Positions 1-6,523 of a DNA stretch of 35,729 nucleotides are shown in pieces. The position numbers and the translations under genes are program-made. The stretch lies in contig DAWAJD010000022.1 in assembly GCA_052289195.1 (NCBI GenBank), positions 1 through 35,729 of the forward strand. Direction: 5' to 3'. This DNA is from UBA4644 sp900555855. GTDB lineage: Bacteria > Bacillota > Clostridia > Oscillospirales > Butyricicoccaceae. The notes under the pieces are model-generated. The model worked only from the letters and a program-made list of their open reading frames with translations, ran no database searches and was not told where the DNA came from. Position 1 is the first letter of the stretch; each line of letters starts with the position of its first letter.

Positions 1-55
1 CCGCCGAGATCGCCCCGCCGATCAGCCCCAGAAGAATACAGATTTTTTCTTTCAT
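1..55 (-). CDS. Phage holin, N-terminus only
   Basis: Only the first 18 residues are in the window: a short charged start (MKEK) followed by a hydrophobic Gly-rich stretch (ICILLGLIGGAISA) that reads as the start of a membrane segment. A GAAAGGAT ribosome site precedes the ATG at 55. Position directly after the fibre genes, the Met-Lys-rich start and the early membrane segment fit the small holins of clostridial phages, which form membrane pores to release the endolysin. The endolysin would be expected just beyond the left edge. Any small membrane protein would also fit 18 residues, so the call rests mainly on gene order. Confidence 0.6.
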   Translation of the reverse strand, partial: MKEKICILLGLIGGAISA

Positions 56-77
56 TTCAGATCGATCCTTTCTTTTT

Positions 78-527
78 TCATACTTCCGTCCACCCCTGCG
101 CATAGCTCTCCGGGGTATAGGCGTTGTTGTCCATGGTGCTGGCATAGATCTTCCCGTCCGTCCACACCATACATTCGTCCTTCTGATAAAGCCCCCGGCT
201 CCCGCTGGGGGCCTGATATGGCTTGGCCTTGCCGGGATCCTTGGTGTGGCAGATGTCAAAGAGAGACACCGCGTCCCGGGGGTTCCATCCGGCGTTCCCC
301 GTGCTGTCGTGGGCCTGCCAGACCTTATATACCTGTCCCTCATACTGCACCGGCGCACCCACGGTCTTGTAAGGCCCCTGCCGCCAGGCGGGGATCTTAT
401 CCTCCTCCGCGATGATGGCCGTCCCGTCCAGGCTCTGCGCAATAGCCCGCGCCCGGAAGGCCTGCGCGTCCGCCGCCCCCTGGGCCTCCATGGCCCGCAG
501 GGCCGTCTGCTTGTCAAACTGCGTCAA
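78..527 (-). CDS. Carbohydrate-binding-module-like phage fibre or tail-tip protein
   Basis: 149 residues. The N-terminal third is helical and Ala-rich. From about residue 55 two copies of an aromatic pattern resembling the CBM5/12 chitin-binding fold are seen: the first runs through Y-EGQVYKVWQAHDST with a following GWNP (about 62-85), the second through WTDGKIYAS and AYTPESY-GW near the C-terminus. Such modules bind polysaccharide and are common at the host-facing end of phage fibres in Firmicutes. The gene overlaps the upstream 104-aa gene by 14 bases and is followed by the holin start. The inferred role is binding of cell-wall or capsule sugar; no catalytic motif is seen. Confidence 0.6.
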   Translation of the reverse strand: MTQFDKQTALRAMEAQGAADAQAFRARAIAQSLDGTAIIAEEDKIPAWRQGPYKTVGAPVQYEGQVYKVWQAHDSTGNAGWNPRDAVSLFDICHTKDPGKAKPYQAPSGSRGLYQKDECMVWTDGKIYASTMDNNAYTPESYAQGWTEV

Positions 528-828
528 TGCTGTTCACTCCCTCTGTGTATGCCGCGCTCAGGTCGTCCTTGAGCCCCTCCAGCTCATCCGAGAGCGCCTG
601 ATATTTGGTCTTTTCCTCCGGGGTGAGGGATTCCAGCACCACCTGCTCCCCGTCCTGGTTCCGGGTCCAAACCCCCCGTTCCGGGATCCAGAGATCCCCC
701 ATGGTGAGCCCATAGCCCGCCGCGTCCTCCAGCCGGGCACCCAGCGCCGTTTCCAGCTCCGCCTGCTGCCCCTCTGCGGCCACGATCAGGTTGGTCACCA
801 GATTGTCCTTGATCACTGCAAATCGCAT
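514..828 (-). CDS. Small phage fibre-associated protein, unknown role
   Basis: 104 residues. It starts MRFAVIKDNLVTNLIVA, has an acidic middle with one WIPERGVWTR stretch, and ends in a helix rich in Glu, Leu and Asp (about 65-95) that could form a coiled coil. Proteins of this length, with an N-terminal strand ending in a Val-Thr-Asn-Leu-Ile type motif, often sit just after fibre genes in Firmicutes phages, where they may act as fibre chaperones or tip proteins. That role is inference from position. It lies 15 bases downstream of the Gly-rich gene and overlaps the next gene by 14 bases, so it belongs to the same late transcript. Confidence 0.5.
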   Translation of the reverse strand: MRFAVIKDNLVTNLIVAAEGQQAELETALGARLEDAAGYGLTMGDLWIPERGVWTRNQDGEQVVLESLTPEEKTKYQALSDELEGLKDDLSAAYTEGVNSIDAV

Positions 829-843
829 TGCTGCCCCTCCTCG

Positions 844-1821
844 TCAGTTATAAATGCTCTGGTCCAGCGGGATGCGGACATAGATGATGCCCTGATAGCC
901 GGAGCCGCCGGCGCCGGACCTGTAAGATCCATTTGGCCTATATCCGGCACCTCCTCCGCCGCCACCGGAACCATAGAAAGATGCATTGCCGCCGGCGCGG
1001 TAGCCGCCGTAACCTCCGCCTTTTGTTCCACCTGCACTGATGCCGGAGGCCAAACCGGAAGATCCGTCAGATCCTCCAGCTCCGCCACTTCTATATCGAT
1101 CACTTTCTTCATCATTCCAATCGCCGCCGCCACCGCCGGCAGAATGCGGATCAAAATTGACCGATTCGAAAAACGGGATCGTTGATGTGCCAGTCCCACT
1201 ACCGGCCAATTCGCCATCTCCTCCGGCTCCGCCGCCGGATGCGCCATTTTTCCCTATAGACTGCACCGTAGGTTTTTTCGCTCCGAACGAAGTGGTTCCG
1301 CCAGCTGTATCACTTACTGATCCTGCGCCGATGGCGCAGACAGTGGCGCCGCTCACCTGCATGCGCTCCTGGTAAACATATCCGCCGCCACCGCCGGTTC
1401 CGCCTGCGTAATCACCGGCGGCTCCGCCGTTCCCCCCGTTGCACATCCACACATCCGCCTTTCGGCTCTTGCTCAAGGTCAGCGTGCCGGAGGAGGTCAG
1501 CGTCAGCAGACGGTACGCCACATTGGACATGAGCACGATCTGGTCGGTCATCGCCCCGGTGTAGGTGATGGTGTCGTCCTCCACCTTATCCGCCTCCGCC
1601 GCAAGGCCGATATCGCTGGCCATCTTCTTGCCGCCGCAGGAAAGGGTCTTGCTGCCGATGATCAGGTCGGAGCGCATATATTTCCCGCCGCAGGAAAGCG
1701 TCCTGCTCTCCCCGGCCCCCAGCGTGGCGATGGTGCTGCCGTGATACTGCACCGTCACCGGCGCCGTCTCCTCCGCCTCAGAGATCACGGCCCCGTTGTA
1801 GGTGATCGTCACCTTCCCCAT
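844..1821 (-). CDS. Glycine-rich phage adhesin-like protein
   Basis: 325 residues. The first 75 carry repeats of a short beta unit: YNGAVI or YHGSTIATL followed by LSCGGKYMRSDL and again LSCGGKKMASDI. A linker with YRLLTLTSSGTLTLS follows, then about 200 residues dominated by Gly runs (GGTGGGGG, GGGGG, GGYGGYRAGG) with scattered aromatic and Asn residues, ending YVRIPLDQSIYN. Long poly-Gly helices with variable loops form the receptor-binding tip of T-even gp38-type adhesins; the low-complexity pattern here is similar, though homology cannot be claimed. The start codon shares its A with the TGA of the collagen-like gene (TGATG), so translation is coupled and the two products are probably made in step. 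Confidence 0.65.
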   Translation of the reverse strand: MGKVTITYNGAVISEAEETAPVTVQYHGSTIATLGAGESRTLSCGGKYMRSDLIIGSKTLSCGGKKMASDIGLAAEADKVEDDTITYTGAMTDQIVLMSNVAYRLLTLTSSGTLTLSKSRKADVWMCNGGNGGAAGDYAGGTGGGGGYVYQERMQVSGATVCAIGAGSVSDTAGGTTSFGAKKPTVQSIGKNGASGGGAGGDGELAGSGTGTSTIPFFESVNFDPHSAGGGGGDWNDEESDRYRSGGAGGSDGSSGLASGISAGGTKGGGYGGYRAGGNASFYGSGGGGGGAGYRPNGSYRSGAGGSGYQGIIYVRIPLDQSIYN

Positions 1822-3629
1822 CAGCTCACGCTCCCATCATAGGTGGGCAGCGCCTCCAGCACATCCTGCACCATGGCGGCCTTGTCCGCCGCCGTCCAGT
1901 AGTCCGTCCCCTTCACCGGCTTTGGCCCCTGCGGCCCGGTGGCTCCCGTGGCCCCCTTCTCCCCCTGCGGCCCCTGGGGGCCGGTATCTCCAGGGTCTCC
2001 CTTCGGCCCCGTGTCGCCGGTGTCGCCCTTCTCGCCCTTGGCTCCCGCAGCGCCCCGGGAGGGCTTTCCCGTGTCCGTCGTGCCCAGATACCAGTTTCCG
2101 TTGCTCCCGATGGTTGGGGTAATGCCATTGGAGCCGTCCGCGCCGTCCGCGCCCTTGGGGCCTGTGGGGCCTGTGGCGCCCGTCGGGCCCTGCGGCCCGG
2201 TTGCGCCCGTCGGGCCCTGCGGCCCGGTGGCGCCGGTCTCTCCCTTGGCCCCAGGGTCTCCCTTTTCCCCCTGCGCTCCTTTTTCGCCCTTTTCGCCGGT
2301 GGCGCCCTTGTCTCCCTTTTCGCCCTTCAGTGCTGCCAGCTGCTCGGCGGTAAAGTCGGCGTAGGTAAAGGGGTCTCCCTTGTCTCCCTTGGCCCCCGTG
2401 GCTCCGGCGGCTCCTGTGGCGCCCTTTTCTCCCGGGTCGCCCTTTTCGCCCCTTGGGCCCTGTGGCCCGGTGTCCCCCTTGGCCCCCTGCAGCGGACCGT
2501 TGTTGACCCAGCGCGCTCCAACGCCGTCATAGATGTAAATGTCATAGGGCTCTCCCGCCCCCACGCCGTAGGCATCCCCCGCCGCAGGGCTCGTTACGGC
2601 CGCGCTCAGCGCCGACGCCGTGGCATAATACCCCTTGACCAAAAAGCCCGCGCCCGTGTCTCCCTTGGCTCCCTGGGGGCCCACTGGGCCGATAGGCCCT
2701 CGCTCTCCCTGGGGGCCGGTGGGCCCCTGCGGGCCCGTGCCTCCGGTGTCGCCCTTCGGCCCCTTGGCTCCGGTGTCTCCCTTTTCTCCCTTTTCGCCCG
2801 GGTCGCCCTTCGCGCCGGTGTCTCCCTTAAGGCCGGTCTCGCCCTGTGGGCCTTGGGGCCCGGTGGCTCCGGTGGCACCAGGGTCTCCCTTGTCGCCCTT
2901 GGGGCCCTGAATGCCCTGGGGACCCGCCGGGCCGGTCTCGCCTGTGGCTCCGGTCTCACCCTTCGGCCCCTGCAGCGCCGCCAGCTGGGCGGCAGTGAAA
3001 TCATCGTAGGTAAAGGCTTCGCCCTTTGGGCCGGGGTCGCCCTTCTCTCCGGTCTCTCCGGTATCCCCCTTGGGCCCCTGCAGCGCCGCCAGCTGCTCAT
3101 CGGTAAAATCAGCATAGGTAAAGGGCGTGCCCTTCTCCCCCTGCGGCCCCACCAGGCTTGCCAGCCATTCCTCCTCCGTGCCCTGATATCCGTGCTTCAG
3201 CGCAATGCCGTAGGCAGTGAGGTAATACCCCCGCCAGGGCATCAGCCCCCGCTCTGCCTCCCCGTTGTCATACCACGGCTGGTGCGTATCCGCCGGGCGG
3301 TAGTTCCGGGCGAACCAGCGGATATATTCCCCGAAGAAGCTGTTGAAGACCTGCATGGTGTTCTGATATTTGCTGTATTCTCCGTTGGCAAAGTCGATCA
3401 TGGCCACAAGATAAGTCCAGTGGATCTTATCATGGGGCGGCGCGGTCAGCAGCGTCTTGCTCTGATCCGCATCATAGCTGTAGGCAAGGAGCTCCTCGCT
3501 GGCCCGCAGCAGGACCTCCGTCTGCACCAGCCCCTCACATTCGTTGATCCACTGGGTCTTTGCGGCGTTGGAAAAGGCATTGGGCTTGATCTCGTCCACA
3601 TAGTCGATCACGCCCTTCAGCGTCGCCAT
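1821..3629 (-). CDS. Collagen-like phage fibre with adaptor-like N-terminal domain
   Basis: 602 residues. Residues 1-115 form a non-repetitive helical domain (IDYVDEIKPNAF, PPHDKIHWTYLVAMIDFANG, FFGEYIRWFARNYRPAD) of a kind I associate with phage head-completion or adaptor proteins. Residues 138-160 hold the Gly-Thr-Glu-Glu-Glu-Trp-Leu-Ala-Ser-Leu linker common before collagen segments. Gly-X-Y triplets fill about 185-205, 221-327, 381-420, 436-503 and 526-570. They are split by three FTYxDFTxxQLAAL inserts, a 50-residue globular domain (328-380) and a WYLGTTDTGKPS module (about 513-524). The C-terminus carries KGTDYWTAADKAAMVQDVL, typical of phage fibres. The ribosome site is AAAGGAG. The likely role is a trimeric stalk attached to the capsid vertex and carrying the next gene's adhesin; the adaptor assignment is inference. 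Confidence 0.75.
   Translation of the reverse strand: MATLKGVIDYVDEIKPNAFSNAAKTQWINECEGLVQTEVLLRASEELLAYSYDADQSKTLLTAPPHDKIHWTYLVAMIDFANGEYSKYQNTMQVFNSFFGEYIRWFARNYRPADTHQPWYDNGEAERGLMPWRGYYLTAYGIALKHGYQGTEEEWLASLVGPQGEKGTPFTYADFTDEQLAALQGPKGDTGETGEKGDPGPKGEAFTYDDFTAAQLAALQGPKGETGATGETGPAGPQGIQGPKGDKGDPGATGATGPQGPQGETGLKGDTGAKGDPGEKGEKGDTGAKGPKGDTGGTGPQGPTGPQGERGPIGPVGPQGAKGDTGAGFLVKGYYATASALSAAVTSPAAGDAYGVGAGEPYDIYIYDGVGARWVNNGPLQGAKGDTGPQGPRGEKGDPGEKGATGAAGATGAKGDKGDPFTYADFTAEQLAALKGEKGDKGATGEKGEKGAQGEKGDPGAKGETGATGPQGPTGATGPQGPTGATGPTGPKGADGADGSNGITPTIGSNGNWYLGTTDTGKPSRGAAGAKGEKGDTGDTGPKGDPGDTGPQGPQGEKGATGATGPQGPKPVKGTDYWTAADKAAMVQDVLEALPTYDGSVS
1920..3149 (-). repeat. Collagen-type Gly-X-Y coding repeats
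   Basis: Within the fibre gene the DNA is a long run of 9-base units coding Gly-Pro-Gln, Gly-Asp-Thr, Gly-Glu-Lys and Gly-Ala-Thr triplets. Nearly identical longer units also recur, for example the Gly-Pro-Thr-Gly-Ala-Thr blocks around 2170-2230. Such DNA is prone to slippage and in-frame recombination, so the length in this assembly may be collapsed or vary between strains. Confidence 0.85.
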
Positions 3630-3697
3630 AGTTCGTTCTCCTTTCCTGTGTATGCAAGGCGGGACGGCAGCCTGCGCCGCCGCCCCGAGCCTCTCTG

Positions 3698-3907
3698 TCA
3701 GCCGCCGATCTTCGCGATCAGGGCGTTGTATTTTGCCTTCAGATCGTTGGCCAGCGCCACGACAGCGTCAAACTCTGCCTTCGTGGGCGCAGCGCCCGCC
3801 GCCGCGGCAGCATCCGCCGTGGTGACCTTGGAGCCAGACTGCTTCACGCTGCCCAGCTTCAGCGCCCCGGTCACCTCCAGATCCGTAAATCTCGTATATT
3901 TTCCCAT
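3698..3907 (-). CDS. Small head-fibre-like or decoration protein
   Basis: 69 residues. The N-terminus is a beta-like segment (YTRFTDLEVTGALKLGSV) and the C-terminus is an amphipathic heptad-like helix (KAEFDAVVALANDLKAKYNALIAKIGG) suited to trimer formation. Short proteins of this plan lie next to the major capsid gene in several Firmicutes phages and are often annotated as head fibre proteins, but the sequence is too short to be certain. It starts 11 bases after the capsid gene ends, with GGAGGG close to the ATG, and precedes the collagen-like fibre gene. A role as a capsid-surface fibre or as an anchor for the larger fibre is inferred. Confidence 0.5.
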   Translation of the reverse strand: MGKYTRFTDLEVTGALKLGSVKQSGSKVTTADAAAAAGAAPTKAEFDAVVALANDLKAKYNALIAKIGG

Positions 3908-3917
3908 AGGCCCTCCG

Positions 3918-4925
3918 TCACGCGGAAACGAGCTGCGTCCCGCCGCTCACGCCGCCCACGGCAAAGCCCCGCCAGTCGTTGAAGCCAGCGGTAAACCGGG
4001 CGTAGCCCTTCCACACATTGGCGTCATTGCCGCTGAGCTCGCTCCGGACCTCCAGCGCCACGCGATCCAGCCAGAGGGCGCAGCCGTATTCGTCGTTGTA
4101 CCGCTTGTCCAGCAGGATCCAGGGGGAGGTGCCCGCCGCGATAAACTGGTTCAGGTAGGGCCACACGATCACGCTCCAGCGGCCGAAGTTGTAGTTGAAG
4201 CCGTTGTTCGCCGTGTTGGGATCCTTGTCCGCGCCGATGGCCGCAAACACATCCCGCTTCAGCTTGTAATCATTGGGGATCAGGATGGTGGAGGGAGCAA
4301 CATCCAGCACCTCGTTATTGTCGCCACGGAAGTCCTGCATCGCCGACTCCATCGCCCCCAGCGCGTCGCCGCTGAAGGCATCGGCAAACAGGTTGGACTG
4401 CTTTGCCTTGCCCAGCCTGCTGGGGTGGTCGGCGGCAAACAGCGCCTTCCCGTCCGCGCCCTTGGTGTCAAAGGTCTTGCCCAGGAAGGCCGTCTCCGTC
4501 TTCTTCTGGATCGCCGCGCCCAGGATCGCCGCGCCAAACTTTTCCCGGGTGCGGTAGTAGCTGGTGGCAAAGCCTGCGGGCTGCTTCTTCAGCTCCATCA
4601 GCTTGCCGTCCTCCACGATCTCCCGGGAAAGGGAAAAGCTGTTCTTCCAGGTCATGTGCTCCAGAAACTTGCTGTAGCCCTCCTGCATGCCATCCACGGG
4701 GTATTCGCCGTTTTCGCCCACCGGCTGGAAGCCGTCCATGGCCGTCATGGTGGAAAACTTCTCGCCCCAGTGGGTGGAGGTGCCCATGCTGAACAGCTCC
4801 GGCAGCATGCTGGCCTGCTCAAAGGCCTCGCCCCGCTTTTCCAGAAACAGCTTGATCGGCTCCTGGCTCTTGCCGAAGATGCTGTCCTGAAGGCCGGAGC
4901 CTTCGGTAAAGGTGATATTCGCCAT
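3918..4925 (-). CDS. Major capsid protein (HK97-fold, Mu gpT-like)
   Basis: 335 residues, a normal length for an HK97-fold coat protein without a delta domain. The N-terminal helix (about 1-40) leads to STHWGEKFSTMTAMDGFQPVGENGEYP, matching the E-loop/N-arm region. The stretch FDTKGADGKALFAADHPS with NLFADAFS (about 150-190) is the hallmark seen in Mu gpT-like major heads, followed by STILIPNDYKLKRDVFAAI and the A-domain tail. It sits after the scaffold and decoration genes and before the fibre genes, as expected for a capsid operon. An AAAGGAG site precedes the ATG. No protease gene is seen nearby, so maturation by scaffold exit rather than cleavage is possible. Confidence 0.88.
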   Translation of the reverse strand: MANITFTEGSGLQDSIFGKSQEPIKLFLEKRGEAFEQASMLPELFSMGTSTHWGEKFSTMTAMDGFQPVGENGEYPVDGMQEGYSKFLEHMTWKNSFSLSREIVEDGKLMELKKQPAGFATSYYRTREKFGAAILGAAIQKKTETAFLGKTFDTKGADGKALFAADHPSRLGKAKQSNLFADAFSGDALGAMESAMQDFRGDNNEVLDVAPSTILIPNDYKLKRDVFAAIGADKDPNTANNGFNYNFGRWSVIVWPYLNQFIAAGTSPWILLDKRYNDEYGCALWLDRVALEVRSELSGNDANVWKGYARFTAGFNDWRGFAVGGVSGGTQLVSA

Positions 4926-4951
4926 TGTTCACTGTACTCCTTTCATCGTTC

Positions 4952-5344
4952 TTAGAAGCGCACGCGGCACATGCTGCCGCTGGCGGTGCCGTCCATGTAG
5001 ACGATCTCCGCCACGCCGCTTGTGGTGGTGGCCGTGACCTGCAGGCCGTCGGTGTGCAGCGTGACCTTGCTGCCCAGCTTAACGCTGGCGGCCGCCGCCG
5101 CGAAGGTGGTCTCCAGGATCATGTCCTTGCCCACGCGGATCACGGGGATGATCTCCCCCGCCGTGCAGGCCCGGTCCTTCTCACACATGGAAATGTAGGT
5201 GGGCGCGTTGGCTCCCGTGGCCAGCGCCAGCTGGCCGTTGGTCTGCACCAGCGCCATGCCCACCTTGGGAGTGATGGCGCCGGCCGGCAGGTATTCAATG
5301 CCCGGCACGCGGCCGCCATCCATGGAATGGATCTTAAAGCTCAT
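4952..5344 (-). CDS. Capsid decoration (head cement) protein
   Basis: 130 residues, almost entirely beta-rich and Ala/Thr/Gly-rich (PAGAITPKVGMALVQTNGQLALATGANAPTYIS region, then VGKDMILETTF and a C-terminal CRVRF). The length and composition match the DUF2190/gpD-like cement proteins that trimerise on HK97-fold capsids. Its position between scaffold and major capsid genes supports this. It begins 26 bases after the scaffold gene with an AGAGGAG site and ends 26 bases before the capsid start. Function is inferred from position and composition; there is no catalytic motif. Confidence 0.65.
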   Translation of the reverse strand: MSFKIHSMDGGRVPGIEYLPAGAITPKVGMALVQTNGQLALATGANAPTYISMCEKDRACTAGEIIPVIRVGKDMILETTFAAAAASVKLGSKVTLHTDGLQVTATTTSGVAEIVYMDGTASGSMCRVRF

Positions 5345-5370
5345 GGTGTTTTGTCTCTCCTCTCGTTTTG

Positions 5371-6297
5371 TCAGTCTTTCTTATGGCTGCGGTTGTAATG
5401 CGCCTGGATCTCCGCGTCCGTAGCGCCCGGGTTCAGCGCGCGATACATCGCCCTTACATCCTCCGGCACGCGCAAAGCGCCCGTGCCCCGCTCCTTTGTC
5501 TGGCCCATGTGCCGCTTGCTCTGCACCGCGTTGATCGCCGCCTGTCTGGTGGCCGCCGCGGCGCCGCTGGTCAGCGCATCCAGGTTTGCCAGCCGGTAAG
5601 CGTCCAGCAGCGTGTTCCCGCGCCTTACCAGCTCCAGAAACCGGGGGTAGGTCTCCATGGCCGTCAGATCCTTCAGCTCCCGGATGTTGGGATCCAGCTT
5701 GCCGATCTCCTTCAGCTCCTCCTCCGTCCGGAGCTTCGCCTGGGTCTCCATGGCCGCCCGCCGCGCCTGCTCGGCCGCCCTCTGGGCCGCCTTGGCCTGC
5801 TGCACCTCCGGCAGACCGTCGATGAACGCGCTGAACTCCGCGTCACTCATCCCGCTTTTCTTCAAAAGGCTGGCCTTCCGCTCCGCGTCGTAGCGCTGGC
5901 GGTAGGCGTCATATTCTGCCTTCGATGTGATGGGCTGCTTCGTGTAGGGGTTCACCAGCCCGCTGTTTCGAAACGCCTCGTCGATGGTGCGTCTCGCTTC
6001 CTCCCGGGCGTCTGTGCGCGCCTTCTCCACGGCGGCATCCCGCTCCGCCTCCGCCTTGCGGCGTGCCGCGGCAAAGGCCGCGTTCTGCTCCGGGGTCTGC
6101 CGCTCCCGGCGCTCCTTCCCGCCCTCCGCAGACTCCTGCCCCGGGGCGGGCTCCTGTGTCTCTTCTCCGGCAGGTTCGGCGGCCTCCTGCGCTTCTGCGC
6201 CTTGCGCCTGTGTGGTCTCGTCCTGGGCAGGTTCGGCGGCCTCCTGCTCGTTTCCGCCTGCGTCGATGCCAAACAGCGCGCCGTAGTCGATCTCCAT
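5371..6297 (-). CDS. Phage capsid scaffolding protein
   Basis: 308 residues. It opens MEIDYGALFGIDAGG, followed by an acidic, low-complexity Glu/Ala/Gln/Pro segment (about 15-65), a long highly charged helical core (about 70-230, rich in Ala, Arg and Glu) and the C-terminal module VPEDVRAMYRALNPGATDAEIQAHYNRSHKKD. An acidic disordered start, coiled-coil middle and small basic helix-loop-helix end are the usual plan of scaffolds that guide coat assembly and then leave or are degraded. The gene lies between the portal and coat genes, the normal site. GAGAGGAG precedes the ATG. The last basic helix is the expected coat-binding part. Confidence 0.75.
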   Translation of the reverse strand: MEIDYGALFGIDAGGNEQEAAEPAQDETTQAQGAEAQEAAEPAGEETQEPAPGQESAEGGKERRERQTPEQNAAFAAARRKAEAERDAAVEKARTDAREEARRTIDEAFRNSGLVNPYTKQPITSKAEYDAYRQRYDAERKASLLKKSGMSDAEFSAFIDGLPEVQQAKAAQRAAEQARRAAMETQAKLRTEEELKEIGKLDPNIRELKDLTAMETYPRFLELVRRGNTLLDAYRLANLDALTSGAAAATRQAAINAVQSKRHMGQTKERGTGALRVPEDVRAMYRALNPGATDAEIQAHYNRSHKKD

Positions 6298-6357
6298 CGT
6301 TGTGCTCCTCTCTGGATTTTTACGCTTTCCCTGCGATATGCTGTCGATATGCCGTGC

Positions 6358-6501
6358 TTATTTGCTCTTGCCGTTTCTCAGGTCGGTCCCGGTCTTGACC
6401 GTGCTCTTGCCCTTCTGGCTGTCGCCGCCAAGGGGGGCTTTCACCACCTGCGCACCGGTGTTCTTGATGCTGCCGGCATAGGTCGGTCTTTTTTCCGCCA
6501 T
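6358..6501 (-). CDS. 47-residue basic protein between portal and scaffold
   Basis: A small gene with an excellent AAAGGAGG site 8 bases before its ATG. The product begins MAEKRPTYAGSIKNTGAQVV and ends with a Lys/Gly-rich tail (KSTVKTGTDLRNGKSK); it is basic and probably unstructured when free. It fits in the 226-base space between the portal and scaffold genes and is read in the same direction. I do not recognise the family. Its place suggests a capsid-internal or connector-associated peptide made in quantity, but nothing in the sequence proves that. Confidence 0.65.
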   Translation of the reverse strand: MAEKRPTYAGSIKNTGAQVVKAPLGGDSQKGKSTVKTGTDLRNGKSK

Positions 6502-6523
6502 TGTCCTTTCCTCCTTTCCGCGT

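Noticed and set aside
844..1821. Diversity-generating retroelement target in the Gly-rich adhesin
   Set aside because: No reverse transcriptase, no template repeat and no adenine-biased variable segment are visible in the window.
1920..3149. Short regular DNA repeats that might be a CRISPR array
   Set aside because: The units are 9-base Gly-X-Y codons in frame with a fibre gene, with no spacer-repeat pattern and no cas genes.
2853..4955. A 700-residue plus-strand open frame
   Set aside because: It is the reverse strand of the collagen-like and capsid genes and shows no domain of its own.
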